A stretch of 64,000 bases of DNA from Aphelocoma coerulescens (lineage: Eukaryota; Chordata; Aves; Passeriformes; Corvidae). A model generated the notes under the pieces. The model did not search any database and had not been told where the DNA came from. It was given only the letters and a program-made list of their open reading frames with translations. The translations under genes and the position numbers were made by a program. Positions 28,501-43,500 of the stretch are shown one piece after another (within the stretch, counting starts at the first letter, position 1; every line of letters starts with the position of its first letter). Location: assembly GCF_041296385.1 (NCBI RefSeq), contig NC_091014.1, positions 13,305,578 to 13,369,577 of the forward strand, read 5' to 3'.

Positions 28501-31500
28501 CTGGTTCCTTGAGTCACACCATAATGGAAGGTTTCAGCTCTTGCTTTAAATACTTTTTCCCTCCTCATGTTAAAAAAAAATATGGGCTCCATAAACAAAT
28601 TACAACTACAATGATTTTAAATCTCAAGGAGATTGAAGTAGACATTTAAAGTTATCATGACTCCAAGAAATGTTTCTTTTTAATGTGCAGGTTGGTGATA
28701 GCAGGCTGTGTTGTGGCCTGCTTGGCTATGCAGAGCTCCCTCCTGTCAAGTAATATGGGAAAGTAAAGCAAAAAGCTCAGGTAATTCAAGCAGCTATGCT
28801 CAGGGTCTGTCTTTACAAACTGGATTTCAAAAGAAGGACTCTGAGGTGTGCTCAGAGCTTGCTGCTACTGCCCTCACACCTTCAGAACCTTTTGCGAATC
28901 CCCTCCAAACACTGAACGCAGCGGGAGGAGTTTTGTGCTTATATAAATGGGACAGACAAAACTATAAAAGAAAATGCTGTTCCTTTACCTTCTTCCCCTC
29001 CATACCAAGGGCTCTGAAACTGGCTTTCCATTGAACCTAATGCTTCCCTTTGAAGTCTCTCAGGGCAGTCACCAGCAGTGCTGCAGTCAGGTGTCAGCTG
29101 CTGGGCTGGCCTGGCTGCTGCTTCCACCAAGCTCTGTTCGGTGGTTCCTTCTTCATCAGGGAAGCAAAGCAGTAGAGCCCAGCCCTGGCAAGGGGGCAGT
29201 GTCTGATTCTGTGCCACACAGGCAGACTTTGTTAAGAGGCTGGCAGGTCTGCCTCCTGCTCACAGCCCATGGATAGTGCTAGAACAGCTCACTGCCAATT
29301 ACCAAAGACTGTTAGCAGTTTATTATTCTGCATTTATCTCCCTCTGCTGCCTTTTCTGTGCCTTCCCCTAGTGAGGTGGGCCTGCACTGAAGTGCCAATG
29401 ATGTGAATGGAGTCAGCAGAGGATGCTGCAGAGTCAGGGGCACCTGACAGACCCCCGCCCTCCTCAGCCTCTCCTGGAAGAAGTCAAAATGTCCCATGTC
29501 CAGTTGACCTGGAAAGCAGACACTGGGATGGAGTTCCAAATAGCCAATCATGACTTTAATTCCTCTCATAGAAAATTTATTTTGAAAATAAAAGACACTA
29601 TTTGCGTTTTGTAAGAGGTCAAGCACAGCACGAGAGCTCAGGATGTGAGAAGTGACATTACCTGTTCGATCCTTTTTAGCAGCTCAGGTGGAGATGGGTC
29701 TTTCCCTCCCATTTCTTGCTTTCTGCTCTCATTTGTGGCATCACCATGGTTTTCCTCCAGCCGTTTAATCTTGTCCTTGCACTGGGAATACTAGCAAACA
29801 AAGAGCCTCAACAGTTATTTATTCCCACCAAACTCATCATCAGACCTTGGTTTAGAGACTTCAACAGACAAGGTTTTCTTGTACTGGGAAGGAGGGCAGG
29901 TAACACAGAAAATTATGAATCATTTTTACATTTTCTTTTAAAAGGGAACTACAGTGTGACAATTGCAGGACAGAGGAAACCCTGCTGTTTGACAGAAATT
30001 GAGTTCCACCTGTTTCTTGGTCCTCGGGCTACTTTTGTTTTTTATCCTCAGGAATACAATAGAAGGCCCTGCTTCCCTGCTGGTTAGCACTGAAAGTCTC
30101 ATCCCTACAGGCATCCAAGTTTTCTCCACTAACATTCCCAGGCATTCATCCTGAAGTGACTCAGTGGTGACACTGAGCAGTGTGGTACCCCCGGGACTCA
30201 CAGCGGCAGGTGTTGCCTGACCTTTCTCGTGTGAGACCTTCCCATGGAATAACACTTCCCAGGACATGCTAGAGGGACATCCAGGGTCAGCATAAATACT
30301 CGCTGAAGGAGTCACTGGGGCCATTTTTTCATGTTTGGACTTGCAAGACTGACAGTGGCAGGGCTGTGTGCTCTGATGTGCACCTGGCTGTCTGTCAGTG
30401 AGCTGACATAACACTACCCAAGTGTAAATGTTAACCATACACTGCAGGTGATGATTGATTATGGAAATAAGCAGTCACAGGCTCTCAAAGTTATGAAGAG
30501 TCACCAAAATATAAAGTAAATGTTTAGATGTTGCCAGGATGAGGTTTGTCACTGGAAGCTAACAAGTCATATTTAACTACAAAAGAGAAAACTGACAGAT
30601 ATATTCTCAGGTGGCAGTGGAACATTACCAGAACTCTTAAATATTTCTTTTCCTAGTAAAAAAGCACCACACAACTCACCCCTGTACACTTTGTCTAAAA
30701 GCAGCTAAAGTAAAAACCTTAGATGAGTGTAATGAACAATTTCCTCAGCAAACCATGATTCTGAACATAGCTAGGTACTGAAAGTTATATTTTGCTAACA
30801 AATAGCTAAAACTCAAGCCCAAAAATACACAGAGTGGAAGAATGTAAAAGCAGGGCCAGTACAAACAGCAGGATGCAGTTATGTTTCCAGTGATCTTTTC
30901 TATCTGGGTCCAAATTTTTCAACCACTAACTCAGGGGAAAATGCCTTGTTGGAGGCAGTGGTATCTTAATGAGATTAGGGGCAGCTCACCAAGGAAAATT
31001 TTTCAGGACTGAATAGTTAATTTAGAGAAGGACTATTGCAGCAAAGCCACTGCCCAAAAAGCCACAAAAAAATTTCATGTTAAATGTAAGTACTAGCCTT
31101 ACTTTTAAATGCAATATGAATTGGAACTGATCAGATGAAAGCCAATCCAAAAGTATCAAAGTGGATTTAGAGATAACCATGTTATTCTCTGTCTGCTTAA
31201 GTAACATGACTACAGTACAGGCCTCTTTCTTTATATTTTTCCTAATTTGTAGTGTTTTCCTTGGGCAAGACTTTATCTAAGTTATAAGAGACTCTAAGTC
31301 TTAAATTTTTAAAAAATCCTTTCTTTCTTTTCTTCCTTCCTTTCTTTCTTTCTTTCTTTGAGTGGATTTGATACAGGAAAAGGCTCTAGAAGAGAGGCTA
31401 CTTGGATTGTAATCAGTCAGGAGGAATTGTTGAAGGATGAACACACAGGAGAGAACACTTGTCTAGATAAAGCAACTGGTCTGAAAAAGTGGACATTGGG

Positions 31501-34500
31501 TGTTTTTTTTTAAAATCTCAGAGAAGGTAGGTGAGGTATGTACAGCACTAGAAAAGGGCAAATACAAGACCTATTTTTAAAAAGGGCAGGGATGGAGCTA
31601 TGAAACCATAGATCACTTTCTGAAGAATAAATCTGGAACACATAATTAAGTTTTCGTTGTAGATATTGAGAAGAGAAAAAAGGTAGGGATAACAGCCAAC
31701 ATGGATGTGTTGAGTCATGCCAAACCAGACCAATGTCTACTATGATAATTTCACAGGTGTACGAATGACAAATAGTCATTCTGATTTTTATACAGCTTCA
31801 ATATTTCATATTATATTCTCATAAACAAGAAAATAAATGGATTCTTGATGAAAATATGCAGTAAATACCTCATCAGTAGAATGAGGTTAAGCTCAGAGAG
31901 GTTGCAAGTATTTTTTGAAAAGATTAAAATTCAAAATTACCTTGGTCTTAAAAAAGGTCTGAACCAAAAAGATAATAGTAAATAAAAAATGTAAGTTGCT
32001 ACATGTAGGCAGGAAATATTGCCTGTACAAACACAGAATCAAAGTCAACTGGTTGGATGCTCTTTCTTTAAAAAAGGGTCTGGTTGTTACATACATTTAC
32101 GTGAAGATGAATCACTGTGTTGTGTCAAGAAAGGTGCCACCATACCTGGATGCATAAGCAGGAAGGTAACCTGCAAGATGCCTGCATGAATCCTTTCACT
32201 GTCAGCCACAGGTACCAGGTACTGCACCTCTAGACAAATAAAGACCATATTGCCAAAAATAAAAGAAATGCAGGACAAGAATGAGCTAAGGAAAATCTCT
32301 GAGAGCTGATTGAAAGAAACAAGGTTGTGTAGCCTAGCAAAAGGATGGGAGAGGAACATGATTAACATCCTTCCGGAAAATGAAATGTTGCAGGAAGGAA
32401 AAGAATGGCCCGTTTGTCATGTCCCTGGAGGACAGAATACAAACCAATATTCTTCCACCACAGCAAGAAAGATCCAGGCTAAAGGTCAAGAAAATCTTTC
32501 CACTGTTAAGTGGAAAGACTGGGATAGCTTGCTGGGGAAACTGGTTTGCCAGTCTTGGCTTGAAAGCAGAGCTTAGCCCTCTCAGGAATGACAGGCAATC
32601 CAATGCTGGTGTCGGCGCAGATTGCGTAGACAAACTCTTTACCTCTCTATTAGTCCCATTATTCTATTATGATGATGATGTAGTCTGGAGATTTTCATGG
32701 GATCGTGTTAAAACCTGGACAAATGTTGTTGCCAAATGCCTCAAATAAACTGACAGTCCTTGTACATTGCCTGAACTCTAAGGCATGAAAGTTCCTATCT
32801 ACGGCACTGTGACAGCTCAGCAGGTCTACGTGTTGGACTAATTAATGATTAATGCTAAGTATTTCCCATTGATGGATGAAGGCAGATTAGTTTTTATGGG
32901 TCACTTCAGTCAGCAGGACCAGTCCCTTGATTTGCAGTCCCAATTAAAAGTTACATACTTTTATGCCCAGTCAAAACCACCTTACAGTCTCACCAGGTAC
33001 TTTTTGTGTAAAGAAGTGCCTGTAAATATTCCTATTTTTAAATCTTTACACTGATGGTAACAAACCTACCTAGTCCATGTTACTAGCTCTTGCTTAGAAG
33101 AGGTCTGGTCCTGCTTCAGACGATGGTATATTTTTAGCTACACTATTCACCAATGTTTTGTGGAAATAGGCAGCTTCTGATGAAAAGCATACAAGTGGAA
33201 CATATATCACTTTGATGATTAAGCAGCTCATATGGAATATAGGAGACCCAGGTGAAGTGTTTGTTCTTGCTGAATTGGCACACAGCCCTGATCTGGGCTT
33301 TTCCCTTTCTCAGTGGGCACTACAGCTGCTAAGATTATGGGTCAGTTTTTGCAGTCTGTAAATATTTCTGATTTCAATTTTTTCATTGATATTAATGAAA
33401 ATACCTAGTCCATGTTACTAGCACTTGCTTCAAAGAGGTCTGGTATTGCTGAAGATTGAAGGAGGCAGGAAGGGTAGGAAAAGGGGAGGAGAAAAGAGGC
33501 ACAGGTACAGGATTCAGCCTGCCTAATCCAGATGGTCTGTGGCTGTGATAACTGAACAGAAGCTGAGTCAGATTTCAACATGGGGTCAAGTCTGTAATCA
33601 GAACAGGAACTAGCAATTTGAATTTGGCAACCAACACCAGAATTCAGATTCGGGCTCATGGTTTATTTAAATCATGGAGATAAAGCCAAACAATTTGAAA
33701 CTTCTCATTGGACTTAATTCCTGTTGGCAGTGGGAGTATTAATACTGGAATGGTTGAGCATAAGGACATGAATGAGTTAACAGCCAGTTTGAACCATGTA
33801 ATATTTAGTAATCACAGCATCTAGTTAAATTTTAAAGGTTGATAACCGATTATTTGCCATTGTTCACTGGAAAATCCCTGACTTGGGAACATTTATTAAG
33901 ACTACTGCATGTACAATATCACACCACCCTGTATTTTCCTACTTTTTACTTTTATGTCAACATTGCAAGAAGATTTAAAGCACCTGCAACAATAGCGTCC
34001 CTTTAACAGTGATTTTAGGTTTCACATGAACTATCATCATGAAGGAGAAAGTTGCAGGAATTCAGAACAGAAAAAGCAAAGTTTCATGATTGACCCTGTC
34101 AGTTCACAAAAATCATCTGTATTTTGCTACTACTGTATTTGACGCTGTGACCCTCAGTCTCGTTTTAAACCTTACCTGAAAACTCTGGTGGTTTTTGGAT
34201 TTTTTTTTCCTTTAGTCTTCTTTTTTTTTTTTTTTTAATACTGCCTTGATTCATTGTTTAAAGCTGTGATGGCCCTGTAAAGTCCTTTGGGGCATGAATT
34301 GCATGAGGTATTGGACTATGTTTTATTCTTGTAGCAGAGCATAACATTTCTTCAAAAGGCCAGAAGTAAGAGAATAGTGCAAGCACTATTAAACAGTGAG
34401 TCACAGCTCCCATTGATGTGAGTTTGAAAGGCAATGGTACACCCTAATTTGTGATTTTGTGCAGGCACTAACAGAGTATGTATGGGAAAAATTACCATCT

Positions 34501-37500
34501 GGAGATAAGGTCAAAAGTAAATGAGCCATTTCAGAAAGCAAGGAAAGAATGTCCCAAGCACTGCAGTTTGTTAGCTGTTTAATGCTATTTTGTAACTAGA
34601 ACTAAAACTTACACTGTTTTTGTGTAGAAGAAAATATATGTGGATTATATCATTGTAGGCAGCAGAGTTTCCAGAGTAGGCTCAGGGTCAAGTGTGAATT
34701 GAGTTATTATTTTAGAAATTTGATGGTCTAAGTATATCTCCCACCCCTCCACCTACTCCATCAATACAGTATTAACAAATTTTATCTACAGTCCCATTTA
34801 TCCCCCATGACTCCCATTCTCCAGCTTAGTCACACTGACATTTCAGACTATGGGGTGGGTTAGCTGGGATTCCATACCCAGGAAACATTTGGCATGTGTG
34901 AAACAAAGAGCATGAGCCTCTTTAAATGTAGAAACTCACATATGTGAAGTTAAAAACATCTATCAGTGTTTTGCTAGACGGGTGTATTGTTAAACTTGCT
35001 GTTTTAATAAACCTTGTACATCCAGATACATCTTTTTCTATGAAATCACCTTAAATTTTAAAATACAGAATGATAGTAAAAAAAGGCTTCCTTTAACACC
35101 AACCTGTATCTGAAGTCTCACCAGATGTGCATCCAGGGCATTCCTCACTGGGAGCTCTTTAAAAAACAATTTAATCTCTCTTTTTTTCTCAGCTAACTTC
35201 AGCTTCAGAAAACTGATCTTTTCATCCATAACTTGCATCTTAATATCTCCATTTCTACACAACATCTCTTGCCTCTTTATTTTCTCATATAAAAAGCCTA
35301 GTTCTTCTTCTCGTTCTCTGAGCAAAAGACCACTGAAATAAGGCCAAAATTAAAACATAATTTAAAAAAATTACTCATATTCAGTGTATTCCATTCAAGA
35401 ACACAAAACGTGACCTTAAAAGACAGTAATAATCTGTGAAAATATATGCAGCTTTCACAAATATTATTTTAATCTAATGACAGCATTTTAAATAAGTAAC
35501 AAAATAATTGCAATGCTAAAATCAGGAAACAAACTCTTGGAAAGGGTACTCTTTTCTCTCACATAATTTTTAAGGTCTTCTGGCCTTCCACAACATTTAA
35601 AAATGGATTAAGATCAGACAGATTTAGATAATCTGCATTTTTGCAGATACCTAATCTGTGCATAATGCACAAACAGAGCAGGAGGCTACAAGTTCTCAAG
35701 GCATTCAGTAGCCAAGTTACAGTATTTTTTGAATAATAGTTATAAAGAATGAGCATGGTCACCAGTGGAGAAACATCCACATAATGCAAAGCAGCACCGG
35801 CAGTGCAGTGAGGGGGACTGGTCAGAAAACATTGCAGTGCCACAGACATTTAGCATTCCTAATGAGGAGTTCTCATAAGCTGAAAAATATTGTTGCTTCA
35901 TGGATGTCAAAATTAAACACTACCTTAGATCAAATTTACAAATGTACCTCTCATTTTGTTGCTGAATAGCCCTTTCGCATTTTTTGCGTAGTTGCAAAAT
36001 TTCCTCTTCCATGTGTGTGGCTATAGTGGTAAGTCTGTCAACATTCAAATACTTTTCCTTTTCTTTATTCTCTAGCATCTCTTGTTCAACTTTGCAATAA
36101 TCCTTTTTGATCAACTCTGTCATTCTCTCGTTCTTTTTAATCTTCACATACTCTTCCTGCAATTTTCTTTAACATAACAGAAATGTGGGAATGTTTTTAG
36201 TCCTTTCAATTTGAAACCAATTTCAGCAATTAATAGCAGAGCTTAAATTTATTTCTCAAGCACACAAGTGCTCCTCTATATCTCTGTTTCACAGAAGCTT
36301 TACAACAAGAAGAAAGGCTCTCCGAGAGCAATTTTTCTTTGCAAGTTTTTCCAGCTTGAAAAGAACTAGATTCTGGCTTAAGAAAAAAAATGCTATATAG
36401 GGAGCACTGCACTACAGCTCTTTTCTTCTCTACTAGGTAGCCCAAGTAGCCATAAAAATAAAGTTCCAGAGCATAGGCATAAACTGTGATGAAGTCTTAA
36501 TGTGTAGAAATCCTGCCCTTCTATTTAAAGAACAATATTTAAATTATTTTGTGGTTGCAATTCAAAGTTCTCCAAATCTACTGTTTATAAAACAATGTGT
36601 CACAGCATTAACACAAGAAAGAAAATTATCAGATTGCCCATTTGACAGATGAAAAAAAAATCATAGTGGAAGATAAGTGACAAAATCACATAAAAAAAGA
36701 ACAGATCTCATTATTTCCATCATCCACTGGATGATGGTCCTTCACTTAAAAGACAGATTCTTGTCACCAAATGGACTATTCACTATCTCACAACACAGAA
36801 TTTAGAGTTATTGCATTTGATCTGTGGTATCACATCTGGGTCGAGACACAACATTTTCTAAACCAGGAAGATATTTGTGTCAACATACAAAAGAGGTAGT
36901 GAAAGGAGAAGCACAGTCTCCTGATAAAAAACAAAACAGACCTGCAGATGAAATATCCTTCCCTCATGAGCTCCATCATTAAATTGCTGAATCGCTGCGT
37001 ACAGGGCAGGGAGCTGCTTCCTTTCATTTCCCCCACATGTAGAACACTTTGAGTACCACAGCGTATTACTGAATTGAATTAAACTTCTGTAAGTCAAGTT
37101 TCAGACTGAAAGTATGACAGTATTTCAGAAAGGCAATATGTTTTAAATATTTTCTGAAAAATACTTGTCTTACTTGGACTGATACTCTGTCCTCCAGACT
37201 GTATAGGTTGCAGTGAAGTCAGTGGTAGTGATACTAAAATGTACTACTGGGATTAAAAATATTTTTCATAGGAAAGAGAGTTACTGAAAATTCAATACCT
37301 CGGACTAGTTTTAAATCTAGGTTTGCAGAACTCAAAATATTTGTTGGATCTGTACTGAGTAGGGACATCAATAATAATTGTATATTTCTGATATCTATAT
37401 AATATTTATGTCTTATTAGCCTTTCCCCCCTTCTTTCATCACCTGGGAAGGCCTCAAAAATTTTGCCACGAAATGTCAGCTTGTACATCTTGACAAAAGC

Positions 37501-40500
37501 ACTTCAATCACTGAAGTTTCACTTCTTTTTTAGGTATCTCTAGCACGACTTTGAAATAAAACTGCTAGGAGATTCACAATAAACACTTAGTGTATTCTTT
37601 CTCTGAGCAATTTTTTGGCACCAAATAATGAAGTTTGGGGAAAATCAAGTTATTTTTATCTACTCAGTTTTGGTTTTCCTATTCTGCTCACACAGTTGGC
37701 TATTCACTGTCTCCATATTTGCCCAAGTACGGATTTCCAAGACATTGTAATTCTGTCTATATTGCAGAATTTCATCACTAAGATGACAGAAATATGGCAA
37801 AAAGAGAGTCACACGCACCAAGTATTCTGCCTCATTATCCTTGTTGTGAATGTAACCTTTCTTTTTGTCTATGATTGCTTGGAAATTGAAACCACATTTT
37901 ATCTGAAATAAATGTTATCTAATAAACTTCAATGTGAGTTTGAACCAAAGTCCCTAATTTGTTCTAATTTCATGATTAGACAGCCACATTCCTAGCTGGT
38001 GACTCCTTTAATAGTCCCATGCACGACTTCATTGGGGAATCAAATATGTCAGACCTCTTTTTCTCTAAGGACAGCAAATATGAGTGCAACGGTGTTGCTC
38101 ATATTGAATGAAACAGCATGATAATGCTAAACCTGAGAGGTGCAAGAACTGTGATATAAAGGATGGGAAAGTGAGAGAGTAGCCAGACAAACTTCAAAAC
38201 TAGTTTCTGCCAAGTAGTGATGCCCAAGCTAGTTGTGGAGTGTTATAAGGGATAAGAAATTGGAACAGGTTATGGAGGGATGTTTCTAAGTGCCTTTGTT
38301 TTAATCAGATTTTAAAAATCAGGATAATAACTATCAAGGATGATATGGACATAATTGAAGATGGAATAGATTCTCTCCTAAGATTTTTCCCAATCTTACA
38401 TTTCTATAATTGTGAACTACAGTGTACTGTAAACTCACCTTTCCTTGTTTGCAACAGCATTCCTTAAATTTTCTATTCTATTTTCTAGCAATTTTACCCG
38501 GTTTTCAGCTTCCCTCGCTTTCCACTGAGCAGTACGCATCAATTGTATACAGTTTTCCTTTTCAATTTGCATAAGGTCATACATTGTAGCAAATCCTTGG
38601 AGTCTGAAGAAATGAGATGTGTGAAAGAAATAATTGTTAGTATTTTATGCATACATTACCTGGATAAAAGTTGCTTTAGAAGACTTTTTTTAGATCATGT
38701 ATTGTTATTATTTTCTTACTCTTTTTGGTTTTCTTTTTTCATCTTTTTACAGGTGATTAGTTCACGATCCTTTCTTTTTAGTTCCTTAACAACACTTTGG
38801 AGTTGAATCTGAAATTTAAATAATATTTAGTGAGCACTTTAGATATATTAAAGAAATGTCTTCAAAGAAATTACCCAGGACAACTCTTAGATAAGAAAAA
38901 GATCATCAGGGGACATCATAAGAACTTTTTCTTATTATAATGAGATGTTTTTATTACATAAAAAACAACATTAAAAAGCACAGTTTTTCCATGTATATTA
39001 AGCTTACAATTACTATTAGCAATGTAGATAATCTGATGCTGCATCTTAAATGCTTAGTTCCCTGTATCTGGAGTTCCACTGTTTCTACTGATCAGCCTGT
39101 CAATTCCACCACGATATAATTATTTGGCGTATGAACCATTGAAACTGCACCTTTACAAATAAAATTTCTTTTTAATCAATTCTGACTTTTAAGCAATCAC
39201 TGATGTTTGAGCAGAATTGGGTTCTGTTAAGTCTCTGGATCTTTTGATTCCAGTTGTGTTCAGTCCTCATAGCATGGGCAATCAATCTTAGATGGACAGG
39301 CCTTTTCTTCCCTCCCAGTGGTATCAGGAGGAGGAGCTTGGTATTAGGGAAAGCTGGCGGATGATGGGTTGCAACTTTTGGCTTGTCTGTGTGTTCCTAA
39401 ATTTGTATTATTTTAGTTGTTTTATTTGTTTATGGACTGATTTTTATTGAAGGTACAAAGCCTGACGTTTATTTTTATAGACAGTCAGAGTTTCCCAAGA
39501 TGGTAGAACAGTTGTTTATATAATTTATCTGAATACAGACATACATTTTGGAAACATAAATACCTTGTTCCCATATAGAAATTTGGTATTTAGTAAATTC
39601 TATGTGACATCACAGCACATGTCATGCCAGCAAAATGCAGGTAGCAAATATGACTAGTCATAGGAAAAGTTTTCTTTCCCTCTTTCTCTAAATCAATATA
39701 ATTATTTATGCCTTGAAATGTAACAGGAAAATAGAAATTTCTGCCTCTCCTGGGAATGAGTAGTAGTTCAGTTTATCTTCTAATGTTCATATATTTGTAA
39801 AATAAACCACACAGTTTTACTTCTGAGAATCTCAGGTGAGGTTATCTGCTTTTCTGCCTCTTTCTTTCAAATTGTTCATTTTATTCTACAAGCTTGAAAG
39901 AAAAATCACAGAATCTCAGAATCACAGAATGTGCTCATTTGGAAGGAACCCACCAGGATTATCAAGACCAGCTCCCAGCCCTGCACAGCACCATCCCCAA
40001 GAGTCACCCCATGTGCCCAAGAGCATTGTCCAAACGCTTCTTGAACTCTGTCAGGCTGGTGCTGTGACCGCTGCCCTGGGGAGCTGTTCCAGTGCCCAAC
40101 CACCCTCTGGGGGAAGAACCTTTTTCTAGTATCCAACCTAAACCTCCCCTGACACAACTTCAGGCCATTCCCTTGGGTCCTGTCACTGGTCACCACAGAG
40201 AAGAGATCAGTGTCTGCCCCTCTGCTGCTACTCACAAGGAAGTTGTAACTGCAATGAGGTCTCTCCTCACTCTCCTCTTCTCCAGGCTGAACAGACCAAG
40301 TGCCCTCAGCTGCTCCTCACCCAGCTTCCCCTCAAGGCCCTTTACCATCTTTGTTGCCCTCCTTTGGACACTCTCTAAATGTCCTTTCAATACCTTGTTT
40401 CAATTATGGAGTGATATTTTAACATACTGAACTGCACCACAAATTGCCAATAAAACACCACAGTATTGTGAGCTTCCAGTGTTCTGATGGAACTTCAAAC

Positions 40501-43500
40501 CTAGGGTGGGAAATGAGTCCACAGGGCTCCCCTCACTAGTAGTTTAATTTCTCCCTATACCAGCTTATACTTTTGAACAGCCTTCCAAATATGCAATTTT
40601 TTACCTTGGCTTTCTGAACATTCCTGCATTTCAGTTGCTTCTCATCAGCTCTGAGCCAAGTCAGATGTGTAAGTGTGGATAACTCATTTCTGCATTTTTC
40701 CTGCTCTTTAAAAAGCAAGCGTTCTTCAGCAATGCATTCTTCCAACACACAGGCATCCATATCTGATATCATTTCCTAAAGAACATGAAATTTAAATCCT
40801 AATGCAACAATGCATCAGTGTTGGCAAACCCAAAGCTGGAAATACTTTGGGTTTATCTGCAATGTAAACAGACTACATAGATTTAAAAACATAATAAATT
40901 ATTGCTTTAAAACACCATGCACAATCCCTATAATAACATTTCAAAATACATTATCACCTAGGAGCATTTCTGTTCTTCAGTCTAACATCTTTCAGCTGTG
41001 GTCCATTGACACAATGGGTCTTTATAGCTATATAATCTTTAGGTAAGTTCAGTGTCAGATCCTCAGGAGGAGGTGAATGGAAGCTTCCTAGGCTCCACTG
41101 ACTATGGAACACAACTTATGTATCCCAAAGAGTGACACGTAGGTACTGGAAAGCATATGTATCCAAATAGAAGCTGATTCCCACCTGATAATGTTAATGA
41201 ATTCAAACAAAACACACAAAGAAAATGGATATAAGGGTAAGAAGACAAGGAGGTTTGATCTTAAGAATGTATGCCTGAGATAGATTGCTTCTTATAAAGT
41301 CATTTATGTAGTGGCAAGTACTAATGCTCTCATAATGCAGACATCTGCATTTCCACACTCCATATGGCCGTCCTGAGTACAGACAGACATCCACAAATGA
41401 CAGAACTGTGAAGATGAAAAATCATAATGTACAAATGCTGAATTTTTGTTGTTGCAACAAGACACGGTTCCATATCCAAAGGAAATACATAACAATATAT
41501 TTCTAGCTGCAGTGTCATTAACAACATTCAGAAAGACTTAAACTAGAAAGTAGATTTGCTTTCTACCTTCTAGTATATGGCCAGTAACACCAAAAATGTT
41601 TTTTAAAATGAAAGACGACTGTTCTTTAAAATTGAGCAAATACTACTGCATTTTCTCACCAGAAAGCTGCAGCTAGAAACTCCCTTTCCTTTTTTCCTTT
41701 ATTCTCATGATAGAAAACCAACTGTTAAAATGAAAAAATATGAGAAAGCAGGACTCAGCACCTGTTCAGCTAAACCTCTCTTGATCGTTTCAATTTCCTT
41801 CTGCAGTTCTTGTCGTCTTTCTAATAATACTGCATTTTTTTTGGAGTTAATTTCTGCCTACAAAAATAAACCAAGCACAGAGTGATGCAAACAAAAAATG
41901 AGGAAAATATAAACTGCAGATACTCTATTAGAAGTAGCTACTCAAATTAAGAAATTAATTTCCTTTCCTATTGTAATAGCTAGCACAAGAATCCTTCATT
42001 GAGTAGAGTTCCTCTGCCACTTATTGGAGTTTCTAGAATTTTTCTTTCAAGAACTAGGAACACTAAACTTCACAAATTTAGAAGGGTTATGGTTTTCAGC
42101 AACTAAACTGTCATTAAAAAACCAGTAATCACAAAGAGAGTATATGAAACTGTCACCTTCTAAATTCACAGAGGATATTCAGAGTGAAATTTTGAATTTA
42201 CTAAAGGAAAAAGAATAGTTCGCATCTACGTAGAATGGATATCACATTTTTTTCTTTTTGCCACTACAGTAGGATTTTCATTAGGCTCTAGAAAGCCAAA
42301 TCTAACAACACAAACATTTATGTATTATTTTTCATTATGGGAAAATTAGTTTATTCAATCAGATTTTAACATTAATTATGTGAAGAAATACATATTAAAA
42401 TATATCTGATCAATCTCACTACAACTACTTACATGATATAATTTCTAAGACAAAAAGTTGTTTTGGTCTCACTGTGACTAAATTCACTTAAAAATTCTTA
42501 ATGGCTATAAGCAAATAAGAAATAAATGCATTAGGCTAATTATGCAGGTGTATATTGCCTCTCTGTAATTGATGGGGACAAATATTTTACCAGGATCTGT
42601 TGTGATAGGACAAGGGGAATTAATTTTAAAATAGAAGAGGGATGATTAGATATAAGGAAGAATTTTGTTCAACAAGGGAAGTGAAACACTGGCACAAGTT
42701 GCCCAGAGGGGTGGTTGATGCCCCATCGCTGGAAACATTTAAGGCCAGGTTGGACAGAGGTGTGACTAACCTGATCTAGATTAAGGTGTCCCTGCCTATA
42801 GCAGGGGTTTGGATAAAATGACCTTTAAAAGTCCCTTCCAATCCAAATGATTCTAATTCTAATCTGTAATTCATATGGGTGGGGAAAAATTACATTTAAC
42901 AACACCTGGAAGATATTCAAAGATAATACACCCAACCCTGTGATATTTTGCTCAGATCTCAATCAGATGTTAGAGTTCAAAACACTATAAATCAATACTG
43001 AGAAATAAATGTTTTGCAGTTGTGATTTTCAATTCTGTGATAATATTGTAAAATTAAATGCTGTTCATTTGCATTAAAGGAAAGGGGAACAAGAGACACA
43101 GTAAATGTCTAAGTGTGGAGTTACTTTGGTTGCAGCTCCCAGCTCTGAGATTTGATTTGACTTAGGTTTACTAAAAGATCAGTAAAGCTTGTCCTAAGAA
43201 AGTAACTTTTGCTCTTGTGGTGGGAGCAAAAATAGCTTTTATGTGGAGCATATATTAGTTACCACTTTTCCGGTGTAAAAGTAAAAAGCTCATATAAACA
43301 TCTTTAATCCATTAAGGACTTTTGTTCATGTAAGACAGGGTTCAACTTAGGCACTTTTGGCTGTCTCTGTGTTGGCCTGCCCGAGGAGAAGGCCCTCATG
43401 GAGAGGAGCAGCAGTTCTGCTCCAGGCTGGAGACAGCAGGAGCAGCAGTTCTCTTTCACACACAACGTCGGCATTTAGCAATAGCTGACCTTTCACAACT

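Larger units (their letters stand above)
29782..35103 (-). other. CCDC146: CCDC146 intron (5.3 kb) with an old LINE copy
   Basis: Contains a (tttc)n microsatellite (31319-31359), an old CR1/L3-like LINE copy (about 31530-32610), and a pair of similar 50-bp segments at 33069 and 33405. A 166-codon - strand ORF at 29938-30438 has no recognisable content. T-rich runs lie at 34200-34237. Confidence 0.6.

Noticed and set aside
29938..30438. 166-codon - strand ORF in a CCDC146 intron
   Set aside because: Mixed composition, no recognised motif, no fitting splice sites. An ORF this long is expected about once by chance in 64 kb over six frames.
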